A stretch of 64,000 nucleotides of DNA from Takifugu bimaculatus (Eukaryota > Chordata > Actinopteri > Tetraodontiformes > Tetraodontidae). The DNA is taken from positions 12,459,641-12,523,640 of the forward strand of contig CP034996.1 in NCBI GenBank assembly GCA_004026145.2, given 5' to 3'. Position 1 is the stretch's first letter. Each line of letters starts with the position of its first letter. The position numbers were made by a program, and so were the translations under genes. The notes beneath the pieces are model-generated. The model saw only the letters and a list, made by a program, of their open reading frames with translations. It was not told where the DNA came from and searched no databases. Below, one piece after another: positions 12,101-26,418 of the stretch.

Positions 12101-14196
12101 AGTCCTCAGTCAACAGTGTTCTAGAAGGAAAAAATATGTATTTTAGCCTTTTTTTATTACTCACAGGTAGAAATATTAAGCCTTTAAAAATGAGCTCAGA
12201 CCTCTCACAGGTGGCGCCGACCAGCAGAAAGAGGAGAATGTAGATTATAAATGTGTAAAGGACGGCTACAATGGTGCCTTTGGGGATGGAGATGCTCGGG
12301 GTCTTTAGATCGCCTAGAGAAACATCAGGTGCGAGGGAAATATAAATAATATTGACAAAAAGTGCACATTGTCCTCAGATATTCCTAAATGACTAATACA
12401 GATGGACGCATGCTGACAGTAAGATGACCACCTGACATGTTGGCTCCAGCCATGATCCCAGTGCAGCTGGTAAACAAGACAGCAAACACGGTGGCAAAAG
12501 ACATGACAGAGTTGGTGCTGTAATCCAGAGTGTAACCAGCTGCAACAAGGAAAAAACAAGAGCCGCGTCGTTACGGAAACAGAACAGATGTGGTTTAAAC
12601 TGTTGGCCAATCCTGCCGCTCACAGGCCAGGTTGTTCCTCAGCGTGGTGGCGTTAAATCCTGTGTAGCTGGTGTTGTAGCGGACGGTCTGGTTGCCGGAT
12701 AGCTGGTGGGTGATGACGAAAATCCTGACGTTTGACCACCACCGAGCTGACGAAGATGGACAGTAAAGACACGGTGATCAGCAGCAGGATGGCGAAGGCG
12801 GTGCGTGAGTAGATGTGGGCGCCCACCAGGCACACGATCAGACACAGCACCAGTATGACGGAGGAGTACAACACCGTGTACCAGTAACCCTGAGGAAGCA
12901 CCCGCGCCCCCACAGACACAGGGGACTCTGTGACAGACGCAAACAGGCAGGAAAGGACGGTTAGACGAGACGCGCTGCATTTGTTGAAATGGGAATAAAC
13001 CTCAGAAGGGGCTTACCGGGGTCGGAGCCGAACACGTCGAGGATCGCCTCCACGAGACCCAGGACGTACTCTCCACACGCGCACACTTTGGCCAGGAAGA
13101 ACATCAAACCGATGCTTCCTCCAAACTCTGGGCCCAGGGATCGACTTATCATGTCTTCTCACGCTTACTTAAGGAAGAAACAACGACTGGAGAGCCGCCT
13201 GAAGAATGCTGAGCCCTTCATCTCCAAACAGCAAAGGTTTGCCTCATTTTCTTTCATTCCGAGTCATTTAATCTATCCTTCTAAATTATCATCTGTTTAA
13301 AACCTAAATGGAAGAAAATGATGCCATGAAATGTTAAATCATGAGATTGCGTAATCAAAGGTGCTGTTTGGTCCACAACTCCAAAATTAACCTCCAATAT
13401 TCAGACCTTTAAATGTAAAGGAGCCGTATGCTTGTGGCCAGAAGTGGTACTGCAATCACATACAAACTAATGGAGAGCGACACTGTAACTTTGTTATCTT
13501 TTGATCATGTTTATGCTTCATGTGTTATGGTTTGTGAAGCAATTATGTAAAGACAAATTGCTTAATGCAGATAAGCCAAATAAAATTAGAAAGAAAACTA
13601 CTGTAATCGCTCACTCTTTCAGAACTGTTGCCAACAATATAAAGTATTTGAAATTAACATCATTCCCTGATATGCGGTAACATATCAGGACCATTATATG
13701 ATTACTTAAGATACATTTCTCACATGCAGCTCCTTCAAATATCAATCTAAAACTACATTTGGCGATCACGACCGGAGCCAGGATACAGTAGGCTCCGCCC
13801 CCTTGTATGGCACCATTGGTGGAAATGGCGCAAATGGAGAGTATTGTTAGAGATATGATGGTGTAGGCGACAGCCAGCATCAACAGACCCTGCAACAGTC
13901 CGGCATGACCAACCACAAACCCTGGAAGAGAGAACTCGCATCAGCGTCGGCCGCCAGGGGACGTCCGCCAGCGTCCTGTGTCTCCGCTCACCTGTCCTCA
14001 GGAAGAGTATGATGCTGAACATGGACAGGATGGTCGGAACCATCACCCCGAAGAACGTGTTCAGTTGTCGGGGATCTTTACTCGGAGCGCCGTGGCTGGA
14101 GTCGGACGCGGCGTTCGCCCCCCCGCCGCACACGGCCGAGGTCACGGCGAGGCCGCACACCCCCGAGGTGATCAGAGGAGTGCGTTCGTTCGACAT
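9109..14196 (-). CDS. slc12a9: Solute carrier family 12 member 9 (cation-chloride cotransporter-interacting protein 1), frameshifted in one exon
   Basis: A polytopic membrane protein related to Na-K-Cl and K-Cl cotransporters; the mammalian protein modulates NKCC1 and its own substrate is unsettled. Thirteen coding exons: 14196-13992 (ATG at 14196), 13921-13787, 13154-13017, 12927-12624, 12539-12432, 12313-12202, 12120-11963, 11880-11798, 11708-11584, 11476-11284, 11214-11040, 10160-10014, 9938-9109. About 905 aa, human 914. Landmarks in order: STNGAIQGGGAY, SRSLGPEFGGSIGLMFFLA, CTGIMAGANMSG, IGASRILHALA, the large cytoplasmic C-terminus with GGMKPNMLVLGFYD, and the invariant-looking end TLLIHGVTPVTYTDL. 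NxT sites (NTS, NAT) sit in the extracellular loop. In exon 12927-12624 the frame changes near 12733: SIFVSSVVV must be followed by NVRIFVITHQLSGN in another frame. All other junctions keep phase, and the net shift fits a loss of 2 or 5 bases (or one extra). Confidence 0.93.
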
Positions 14197-14224
14197 GGCT
14201 GCCCAGAAGATGCTTTCAGCTGGA

Positions 14225-15990
14225 CCTGTTGAGAGGAAACCAGCGAGGACAGGTTCTGACAGGCGCCCATTCCACCTTATCTCTTTGTCCATCTCTCACA
14301 CGCAGTTCTGCTTTTCAACATTTCAGTTCAACATTCTTTGCCCTCTGGGGGGGGCTTCAAAACCACATTTGCACTATGTCTCTGCTTGTTGTATTCGTTC
14401 AACAGATATAGACAGATACAGATATAGATATAGATATAGCACATCCCCCTCCTGTATATTCAGTGACGTTTGTTCATATATTTGAACTTCCTAAAAACTT
14501 TACATCGTCATGTACACAATAGCGTGACGAGCAGTTCTTGGTGAAGGTTGCCGAGCTTGGTTTAAAAGGTGCAGATTATGTCTCGCTTCCATGTAGTCAC
14601 CTGATCTTAAGAGTGCAGGACGGCCTATTTTTCAAGAGTCATTTGACTTCATGTCTTTGCAGTTTCCATCCTCAAGGGAAGCTCTGTTCTGTTCACCCCT
14701 CTATCCTATAATTTACTTGTTTTTTTGTTGTTCACTCTTAACACTCCGTAATGAAAGTTGCCACTCACGCCCCAGGTTGGTATTTGCAGTCATATGACTT
14801 ACAGTGGCACGCCAGATTCTACAGTCTGGGCTCAGAGGTCGGCGCTGCTGCGCTCGGCTGGACCGGATCCTTTTCACACATCTAGCATTCGCTCTGAAGC
14901 AGAACTCACTGGTGAGGCTACAGCTGGAGTAACGAGTCCTCGTCACCCCGTCAGATCACACAAGAACCACAAACACACTCGACACTGTCTCACTCGACGA
15001 GGCGTGATGGGACACGAAGGGACATAAGCTCCTAAAAGCGAGCACACCCGTGGACTGATGCCTTTCCCCCCCTCATACCCATGTGATCATACTGCTGAAA
15101 CATCTTAAAACTAATTCAGCATGTCTGTAGAACACATTGGCTGACAGTTAACACAATTTTACGCGATTTCAACCCTGACTGTGGGAAAACATAATTATAT
15201 TAGATTATTACTGAGCAGAAACCATGTAAAAGATGTTCCTGTTTACCCAGGGCTAAGCTGGCTTACGTAACAACATATTGTTCATCATTATGTGTCACCG
15301 TACGTTGTCTAATATTCAGGATATCCCATAGGTGTTGGCAGGTGATGATTATTTAAAAAAAAACCAACATATTAATATTGAAAGCACAGTTACATGAAAC
15401 AACAACAGTAAAGAAATATGGTGAAACAGGTGACCTGCTATATATTTTCAATCCCATGTTCATTTATTAAGAGCTTTGCAAAGAGAACATTGTAATACAC
15501 GATGACTTGTTTTGTGGGACGTTATTACGCAATCCGGGCTGAGCCCCTCTCCGGGCCCTTTTGGGTTCCGCGGACCCGAGTTTAACACACAAACCGGTCA
15601 CCAAAATAAAACCCGGTTTCCGTGACACATGTGTGCAGTACAGGTGCACCAAAAACAAAGCACCAGCGCGACATTTATGCGCGCTGGAAGGTTGATATTT
15701 GGAGGCAGGAGGTGGTCCCGCCGGTACCCGTCATAAAACTGCGCAAAACATATCGGCTCCATTCTCTCATAACCGGAAGGGAAAAACCCGAACCTGCAAA
15801 CTTACCTCACGGAGGCTCCTGCAGTGACAGTTCCACTTCCTGCTTCTCGGCCCCTCGTTTTGTCCCCCGCCGGTCTCTCGGGAGGAGTTCTTCTAGATGA
15901 GGCGCTTCGGATGCGGGCCGCGCTGAGACGTGTCCGCGCCGTCGGGCTGCTGGACAGAGCAGAACTGTCCCGTGAGTCGGATGCTGCTGA
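14225..15990 (-). other. slc12a9: slc12a9 5'UTR: first noncoding exon, then intron 1
   Basis: The coding exon continues as 5'UTR to an acceptor (aacag) before 14225. A perfect donor (GTGAG|gtaagt, exon ending at 15806) lies in a CpG-rich stretch up to about 15990, which suits a noncoding first exon and its promoter. The 1.6 kb intron holds a short ATATAG/ACAGAT repeat at about 14402-14440 and nothing else I recognise. The upstream limit of the exon is not visible. Confidence 0.5.
14402..14440 (+). repeat. Short (AGATAT/AGATAC)n hexamer-like tract
   Basis: Imperfect tandem AGATAT and AGACAGATAC units, about 38 bp, in the first intron of slc12a9. Confidence 0.7.
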
Positions 15991-17600
15991 GATGTCCTGC
16001 CAATAAAAACACGACGGCCATGACACGCCTCGTTCTCTTGTTATTTGTTCAAAAGTGTCACGGGTGAGCAGAATCCGCCCATGTGACCGCCAAAAGGGGA
16101 GGGTGATAATAACAGAACCAGCACGACAATAACCATTGCCGGCACGCATACTCCGATATAATTTAGTTGAAATTGACCTCTCGAGAAAGTGGAGCTTTCT
16201 AATGTTGATCACATGTGTGCATTTCCTGTTTACAAATATCTGATGTAAAGTTTCTATTGACGGATGCGTTGCAATGGCGAGGGTTTTCCACCAGAGGTCA
16301 CTGCCTCGCAGATGACGCGCATGACCGTCTAAACATTCCGTTTAGCCCCTAATCTTAACCCTAACCCTAATTTAGGTCTGCCTACAACATTTTTTATTAT
16401 TAAATTCAGGATTTATACCTTCTACCGACCCATGCATACTATTCAGCCTCTTCTCTGTGTTTTCTGATGTTCATGTTAAGACAGATATAGAGATTTTTTT
16501 GTTGGGTGACCTGAGGGGCCTTTGTTTCTTATTATAACTGTTTATTGTAATGACATAGATTTAAAAAAAGAAAAAATAATTAAGATTAGTTCCTCCTGCA
16601 GGGTGTCTGGGGGAGGGTCAGGAAGAGCTCCAGCTCCCCTAGAGTGAGCAGCCAGTAAAGACTGATCAGGATGGTTCCTTAAGGGGACCCATGCCGAGAA
16701 GTGTCCTCAGCCTGGAGTAAGATGCTGTGAAATGGCTGATTTTAGCAACATAATTTTAAATGTTTCGACCTTTCAACCTACACCTCAAATCAAGGACACA
16801 AGGTAGATAAACCGTTTTTAAAAAAGGAAAAATATCTCATGTTTGGACCACATTTCAGCAGAAATCTCACTAAAACTCACAATGCATAAACAAAAACAAA
16901 CAATAAGGAATTGTAAATAAACACAGACATCATTTTAATTTATTAAAATGCTTCCAGGAATTTCCCAGAATAAAGGTGCGTATATGTATCATATTCCTGG
17001 GCACCCGGGGACCCGGGCCCCTCGCAGCTTTGCTTGAATGCGGCCTTGCCTGCAGGATTTGATCCAAGTAGATAAAACTAATCAACCTGGAGGGGGGTCT
17101 AATCAGAGATGGGGGAGATCATGGGACTGGGTGTGGTGGAAACATGGATTTGAGGATCTCGTCAGAGCGCTCACCACATGATCCGCCTGCGTGTTCCTCA
17201 ACCATGGTGTTAAAAAAGGAACTGGCCGAGGGGGGCGCCTTTCAAAACGGGAGGAAAGCGACACAGAAGATCCACTTTAGGACTGGAATCATTGCGCGGA
17301 GCAGCTGAAAAACTGTTTATTTACCAGCTGGCATTTCCCCCCACCCCTTTATTTTTTTTGTCCATGGTCCCGATGAAGAGTCGGGAGAGGGGGGGAGGAA
17401 ACCAGAGAGGAAGGAAACGGCTTCAGCGTCACGACGAGAGGCAAAAAGCAGAGTAAGACGGACAGAATAGTGTTTAAATGAACGGCCGTCCATGCTGCGC
17501 ACATCGGGGCGGATTTTCTCCGTTTGCGGGGCGTTAAAAGGCGAGAAAGAAGAGATCTGATCCGTTTCCTCCCGCAGGAGCTCCAGGATAAATCGGGAAA
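15991..17600. other. Intergenic region between divergent slc12a9 and gnb2
   Basis: I see no gene here. It holds a short telomere-like tract at 16351-16372 and A/T-rich sequence, then becomes more GC-rich from about 16990 towards the gnb2 promoter. Promoter elements of both genes are expected at its ends. Confidence 0.5.
16351..16372 (+). repeat. Interstitial telomere-like tract (CCCTAA)n
   Basis: Reads aatcttaaccctaaccctaa: two perfect CCCTAA units with degenerate units on both sides. Confidence 0.75.
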
Positions 17601-17658
17601 AATGGAATTGTGTGTTCTCCTCCTCCGATTGCCCGTTTGCTGAAGGAACCTAATCGTG

Positions 17659-17698
<40 letters not shown>

Positions 17699-19186
17699 TC
17701 ACACACACACACACGGAGCTTCAAGTGGATCTGCTCTGCACCGCGTCTGATCCTGAGAAAAGGCGTCCAGTTCTGTTCACTGCGGGATTTCGGAGACGCC
17801 GTTTGGATTTTTTTTTTTTCACCGCCGATATTAAAGAAAAGCAGCAGAATCATCGGGAGAATTAACAGGTAGCCACCCATTACCAGCTCGCTGTAGGCCG
17901 GGATGATAGGCGTAAAGATGGCAGGATGTTGATGATGATGATGATGTGCAGGAAGATGATGGTGCAGTTTGGGCTAAATTACTCTGCTTGTGTCCGCATT
18001 CTGGGAGCTCAGCATCTACGATGCGTTCAGGGCCTTCATCAGCCAGTAAATGATGCAGCCTGCATGCCCGGGGCCTGTCACCCACTTATTTAACTCCACT
18101 CCAAATGTGCAGGCTGCCATAGAAACCACTTGTTTCTCTGCATTACCATGAGAAGCTGCTGAACCAGCCCCCGGTGTCATCCATGTTATCTTTCAGGTTC
18201 TGGACTCTCCTCCATTTGCAGATGTTGCACCTCTGCCGTGCTCTCGGGGAGCTGGGCTGGGCAAAGTTGCCATGGTGTTCTCTGCCTTTATGTCTCTGCT
18301 CCAAAAAGCCAGAGAACTTCCCATGTGTGTGGGGGGGGAGGGGAACTCTCCACGCATCCCTCCAGCTGAAGCCAGTTGCTGATGTTGGCTGGGGGCAGCT
18401 GTGCTCGGAGACCGAGACACATGATGCACCACGCTCAGCCTCCATCAGAGCCGTGTGTGATCCATCTGGTCGCGGGTCCCCGAGGGGGCCGTGACCCACT
18501 GTAGCTGTATCCACCCCCCCCCCAATAGGTTTTGCTGTGAATTGGATCCGCCTCTCAAATGCAAAATGGAAACTCCCCGTTTGGGAAGCTGGTTGAGCGT
18601 GCAGCTGTCAGAAACAGGAAATGCTGCTTCCTACTAAGCCCGCGATGGGAGCTGCAGCGCGTGCCTGCTCCAGAGCTCGCACAACAGCCGCGCCGGGGTT
18701 ATAGGTGCGCCAGCACCACCTCAGGTTGCAGAGGAAACCAAAACACTTCTGATTTGATGCACATCCTGTAAGTGCACAGCTTCAAAAAGAAAAAAAGAAA
18801 CCCCACAGCGAGTGTTTGCTGAGTATCTGCAGCACGGTTGTGTCGCTTATTACCAGAGAGCAGCTTAGTCTGCACAGATTATTCTCTGTTATGGTTGTGC
18901 AGACATAAACAGATTACAAGGTCAGGCTATTTTTTTTTTACCGGGTGTGCTCAGAGACCTCAGAGATTAAAATTTGCCAGGTTTCGCCGCCCCACCAGTT
19001 GCTCTTAAATCTGGGACAAACCGCGTTTTAAACGAATGATCTTAATTTGATAATTAATTGATTCGTTTTCGGTGAAAGCGGATTCCTGGATTATGAATGT
19101 TAATCCCGGCCGCTGGTCCGTTTTTTGCGGCACCGGCGCTAAACGCGGCTGATGTTTGAACAGGTGAAGCCTCGGACACGTCCAGA
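17600..19186 (+). other. gnb2: gnb2 5'UTR exon, intron 1 and start of the coding exon
   Basis: A likely noncoding first exon ends at 17868 (ttaacag|gtagcc). Its 5' limit is uncertain; the sequence around it is GC-rich and includes a CA repeat at 17659-17714. A 1.3 kb intron follows, with an acceptor (gtttgaacag) before 19164. The last 23 nt of 5'UTR then precede the ATG. A splice partner in the 18.1-18.5 kb region cannot be excluded. Confidence 0.45.
17659..17714 (+). repeat. (CA)n microsatellite upstream of gnb2
   Basis: An interrupted CA tract of about 56 bp within or just upstream of the proposed gnb2 first exon. Confidence 0.95.
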
Positions 19187-21607
<2,421 letters not shown>

Positions 21608-21619
21608 GCCACATGCACG

Positions 21620-21627
<8 letters not shown>

Positions 21628-21680
<53 letters not shown>
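21628..21680 (+). repeat. (CA)n microsatellite in gnb2 3'UTR
   Basis: About 26 CA units beginning roughly 20 bp after the gnb2 stop codon. Confidence 0.95.
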
Positions 21681-21682
<2 letters not shown>

Positions 21683-21780
21683 TTTGCACCCTGTATTCAC
21701 TGTATGTATGTACAACTCAGCAACCTTCAGTATTGTACTGTACATAATATATATGAAATAGGTCTGTGTTCTCTCTCTCC

Positions 21781-21809
21781 CACACACACACACACACACA
21801 CACACACAG
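21781..21809 (+). repeat. (CA)n microsatellite
   Basis: About 14 CA units in the gnb2 3'UTR, after a short CT-rich tract. Confidence 0.95.
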
Positions 21810-21853
21810 ATCTGTAAAATATAAATATGTGACAAATTAGTTTAAACTGCTTT

Positions 21854-21859
21854 AATAAA
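21854..21859 (+). other. gnb2: Poly(A) signal AATAAA of gnb2
   Basis: A canonical hexamer 247 bp after the stop codon. Confidence 0.55.
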
Positions 21860-21897
21860 GACAAACATCACTATGACACAAAGCATTTTATCACATT

Positions 21898-21900
<3 letters not shown>

Positions 21901-21936
<36 letters not shown>
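21901..21936 (+). repeat. (CA)n microsatellite
   Basis: Eighteen CA units just downstream of the gnb2 poly(A) signal. Confidence 0.95.
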
Positions 21937-21937
<1 letters not shown>

Positions 21938-23047
21938 TTTCTCCTCAAAAATAGAGGATTAGACATCATTGGACAATTCCGTCCAGAGGTCCAAACGCAC
22001 ATGAGTTAACTTTTCCTGTATTCTTTTGTCTTTCACACAAACACAAGGCTGATTCGAGTCCAAACATCTAAACTTCATTTGGCATCGAAAATACTGATTT
22101 TTTTAAAAAAAATAGCTAAATACCTCCACATACAGTACAGTACAGCTTTTGTTTCTGTTTTCTACACTTCTTTTATTCATGTTCTCCCTGTGTGCCTCAG
22201 ATACACATGAAAATTATGAATAGAGAATATTGATAAAGTTCAGCCAACAGGAGATATACGCTATCGAGTATTTTGCCATGATGGGGAAAAATAAAGCAAG
22301 AGCCAGAATTCTTACTTTGACTCTGTCATTGTATTATCTGGACAGTTTGATGATATAATTGTACATACTAATAAAAATAGTCTCTCCTGTTGACGATTGT
22401 GGCTTCTTGTTAATTGTACACATCAATTAGAAATGTGCTAAACTGTTTTTTTTTCTGCTTGAAACAACCACTAAGTATTTTCTTTTAATCACCTTATTTC
22501 TTAAGGCTCTTTACGTGTCCTATGACGTCCTATAATATTTTTAAAAAGCACATTTGGTGTGAACATGCTTTGAACTGAGATTATTTTATGTATCCACACC
22601 CTTTGTCAGCAGTGAGGAGGTTTTTTGTCATCATTAATCATAGCCATTTCTAAATAAAAGCAGGTCAGAGTATTTTGTTGTGCATCATTTTGTGTTGATT
22701 TATATTGTAATAAATGTTTCATACAGGAAAAGCTTCAGCTTTTGATTATTCTATCTTCCGCCACCAGGGGGAGTCGGTCAGAGTGACGCAGTGGCGTAAA
22801 ACGTGTTTTGATTAATCAATTTAATGTCATGAACCTAAAACTGAACAATAAGAAAATCAATGAATTGAATTTGAAGCTAAAAATAGTGTAACATGACGGA
22901 AACGGAACCAGTGCGAATAGACTGAGAATAGTAGCGCCATCGTGTGGTTACATATGATCACTACACGTTACGTTGACGGTGCGTTAATGTGAGCGAGATA
23001 TGGAATGACAACAGAGACGCCAACTGAGGTTAAAGTGAGATCGAGGA

Positions 23048-26000
23048 TTTTATTTTCCAAACAATCCTGTATTAAGACATGAATTCAATCAACACAATCT
23101 TTTGAAAGTTTATCAGTTTATGAAATACAATCTGGAGTTGACCTCACAAGTAACACAGATGCGCACTACTGTTGCAGAGATGCCGATCGTCTTAAAAAAG
23201 AAAATACAGAAGGAAAAAAAAAGAATCAGAGATACTGTAGTTCTATCCAAAGATGCTCGCGGCTCCGTGAAGTCTGCCAATCCATCCAGCACAGATCAGA
23301 CGCGCTGTGCCTCGTCACTATAATCCAACACCTATTTATCCGTTCATAAAGGCAGTTTCTGGAATTTCAAGACAACAAACCAACAAGTGTCCAACAAAGG
23401 AATAGAAACAATAAAAGACAAGTCAACCTACTTTTACTCTGCCAACAGTCGCTGAAGGATCAGCTCCCGTTGCGTCAGAGGTGGAAAAACCTCGTTTGAT
23501 TCGTCCAAATTTTCAGTATTGCTTATTAAGTCGGGAAAGAAAACCTCATTTAACAGGACCTGCCTTCTAGTCCTTCCAGCACGCCACCCCAAAACTCCGA
23601 GCAGCCCCTTTCATCCCCAGCAAACTTGTATCCTGTCATGCATCCACGCTCACGTTTGAACTTCGTGTAACAGCCTTCAAGCTTCGGAAAGCGCACGGCC
23701 CAGGCTCAGCTTTTGCCTCTAGAGGGTTCCTAGAATGGCGTTCTACCGAGATCTGGGATTCGCCGCCGCCACGTCTGAAACTTGAGCGAAGGCTTAAGTT
23801 GAACAGCAGACAATGTAAATGAACTAGAATTCCTCCATCAAGCTAACGGACGTCATGTCGCCATCGCCGCTGCGCCACTCAAGGTCACTCAAGGTCACTC
23901 GTGGAGCCCAGAGCCGCCAGCGTCTGCGTGTATAAAGCAACTAGCGCACACTCACGGAGACGGGGGGGGGGGGGGGGGGGGAGTCCATTTCACTGTTACA
24001 CTGACATCGATGCCCCTGCCTCAAGATGCTTTGTGCTTTAATGGAGGGGTATACGTTTCAATATAAATACAAACCTCTTATAGATGTACATTCACTTTTA
24101 TGTCTCAATATAGGCTAATTTACATATTTTATAAAATAGGGTTCTCATATCAAGCTAATCTCATTACAAGGTCACACAATCATTAAAGAATAAGCGTTGA
24201 GCTCTTCCAGCTCACATCCCAGAGCTGATCTGGATCTACTTTTCTGTTTCATACATATGGCTTTTCTCTATACTAGCTCCAGCTGTCACTCTACATGTTC
24301 CGGTGGATAACTGCACATTTATTTACTCCTTTATTGCAACTTTTTGTCACGTATGACAGTCTGCTGATTGTATTAGGTCTTCTAATATGGTGCCAAAGAG
24401 CATTTGGAGTCCATCAACAGGCTATTCTGGATTTGTCTTAAGTGCACTTAACTGGCACAGGACGAAAAAGAAGTTTCATATCAAGCCTTTTTTAAGCATG
24501 GGGGCTCAATCTATCCATAAACCTTTGACCTTCCCAGTTCCAAGGCACTGCTTATACTGTAAACATGACAGGTTGAGTTAAAAAAAAGGTTATAGTTTGT
24601 GTGATTATGAAACCTGAAATGCACACAACAGTTATTCGGGAATAAAAACATTCTGTAGAGGGGGAAACTCTGGTACAGTACTATATAAATGACTTACATG
24701 CAAAACTATCAACATTTATCTGTAGATGGTTGTGAAAGTGCTTTTCATGACTGTTTAATTTTCTCAACATAAAATGAAGCATCTCTGTTGATTATTTTTG
24801 ATTACGTGCTCACGGCCCTGCGTTCTTAATGGCTTTCGTTTTTGGCTCTGTAAAATATACGTCCTTGCTGTAAAAATCATATTGATCACGTGCAAACGGC
24901 TCCTTCGCAACTGAAGAATATAAAGATAAACTCTCTAAACTGCTCAGGTGATTCTAAACTTGTGAACTAGAACATTAGACTGCAGCGGCTGATTCCTCCC
25001 GCTGGGTCTCACCCATTTGCTGCTTAGTTGATGGAGGCAGACGGCTTCCAAAAGGAAGCGGAGACGTTTGCACGCCAAATAAACAGATCTATTCTGATCA
25101 GTGACTCTCAGACATCAGTGAGGCTGCTGATGTGAACCGAGCATTACTTAGTGATTAATAGCAAATATTTTGGCTCAAAATCTCTAAAGTCCTCACTGAA
25201 ACTTCCTCCCACTAATATAGACATTAATATCATTGCAGAATACGCTGCCCACTTTGAACACAGAGACATAAAATATCAAGTCGGGGGTTACAGCAGCGTG
25301 CCCGATAAGGTGGAGCCCCCCCTCCCCGACGGTGCTGCGGTCGCCCTGCGTTAAATTCTTCCTCTGGTCTGAAACCCATTCTGATCCAATCCCCTCCACA
25401 AACAATACGGACGCACAGACAAAAAAGATCCACACCAGTGAGCAACCAAAATATAGTTCAGTAGATAAGGTCCCCCTTCCATGTTGTCCAATCTACTCAT
25501 GCGTATGCCTGTCATCCAAATATCCAAATATAACATCTCCTCCTCCTAATGGACTCCACAATATTGCAATATAACAGCAATATAATTACAGTAAAATGAA
25601 AGATACCAGTAGGCTAATACCAATACAGAAACACTACATATAAATAACAAATATTTATATTTTGTAAATCTATGGAAACAAAGATACAAGCCTGGTGGTT
25701 TTACTTAAAGGCAAAGCTGGAGATTTTACAGTACTTTAGTGTGTACTGCACATTTTTGACACTTCTGACTGGTTTTCATTTGATCTTTCTTGCTAAACTG
25801 ACCTGTATTAGACGTTGTCACTCAAGTCTCCTCATATTTACTCTGTCAAAAGCAAGACTGCAGGTTAACATTTCCTAAAACTTCACCCGTGCCGCCGTGT
25901 TCACACTCCAGTCAGCTCTTATTTTTGGAACTCCCACATGTGCAGAAAGACTCTTTGACTTCTGTGTTGGCCTGTGAGTGAAGATGATATCAAATGGCTG

Positions 26001-26418
26001 CAAATGATTGAGATCCCAGTAAGAGGTGCGACCTATTTACAGCTTTGTTTAGACGCAATATATCAGTAATTATTCCTCCTGAACTTCCTGCAGAACCACC
26101 AAGGAATGCTTGTAACGTACTTCACAATTAGGAACTAAATCATCACAACGGAACACAGGTCCACCAAATAAGGTAAATCAAGACAGGTGTAGGATTATAT
26201 ACAGTACTGATCTATAATTGGTATTAACATTTGAAGCTGTGAACGATTGAAGAAACAGCGTTATGAGAGGCCTCGGTAGGAACTAGAACGAGACTGTAAA
26301 TGTGTGTTCATCTTAGAAGCTTCTGAGTGTGAGTGCGGGTGACAGAGACCTTTGCTCATCGCTGTGCATGTGTTTTCTGAGACTTTCTGAATGCACCCCC
26401 GTCTTCCGCCCCGTTTCT
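23048..26418 (-). other. mink1: mink1 3'UTR (proposed)
   Basis: From the mink1 stop codon, the next well-placed minus-strand AATAAA before the gnb2 side is at 23053-23048, which would give a 3.4 kb 3'UTR. The stretch has no coding ORF I recognise, is AT-rich, and contains a 20-base G run (C run in the transcript) at 23962-23981. Shorter forms are possible. Confidence 0.4.
23962..23981 (+). repeat. G20 homopolymer
   Basis: Twenty consecutive G on the plus strand, within the proposed mink1 3'UTR. Confidence 0.95.

Larger units (their letters stand above)
21608..23040 (+). other. gnb2 3'UTR and gnb2/mink1 convergent intergenic DNA
   Basis: An AATAAA at 21854-21859 would end a 250 nt 3'UTR. Further AATAAA-like sites near 22290, 22652 and 22708 allow longer forms. 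Three CA microsatellites lie in the first 330 bp. The rest is AT-rich with no gene I recognise. A minus-strand AATAAA at 23053-23048 probably ends mink1. Confidence 0.5.

Noticed and set aside
15802..16212. 136-codon minus-strand ORF upstream of slc12a9
   Set aside because: It overlaps the 5'UTR exon and CpG-rich promoter DNA; the conserved protein starts at 14196.
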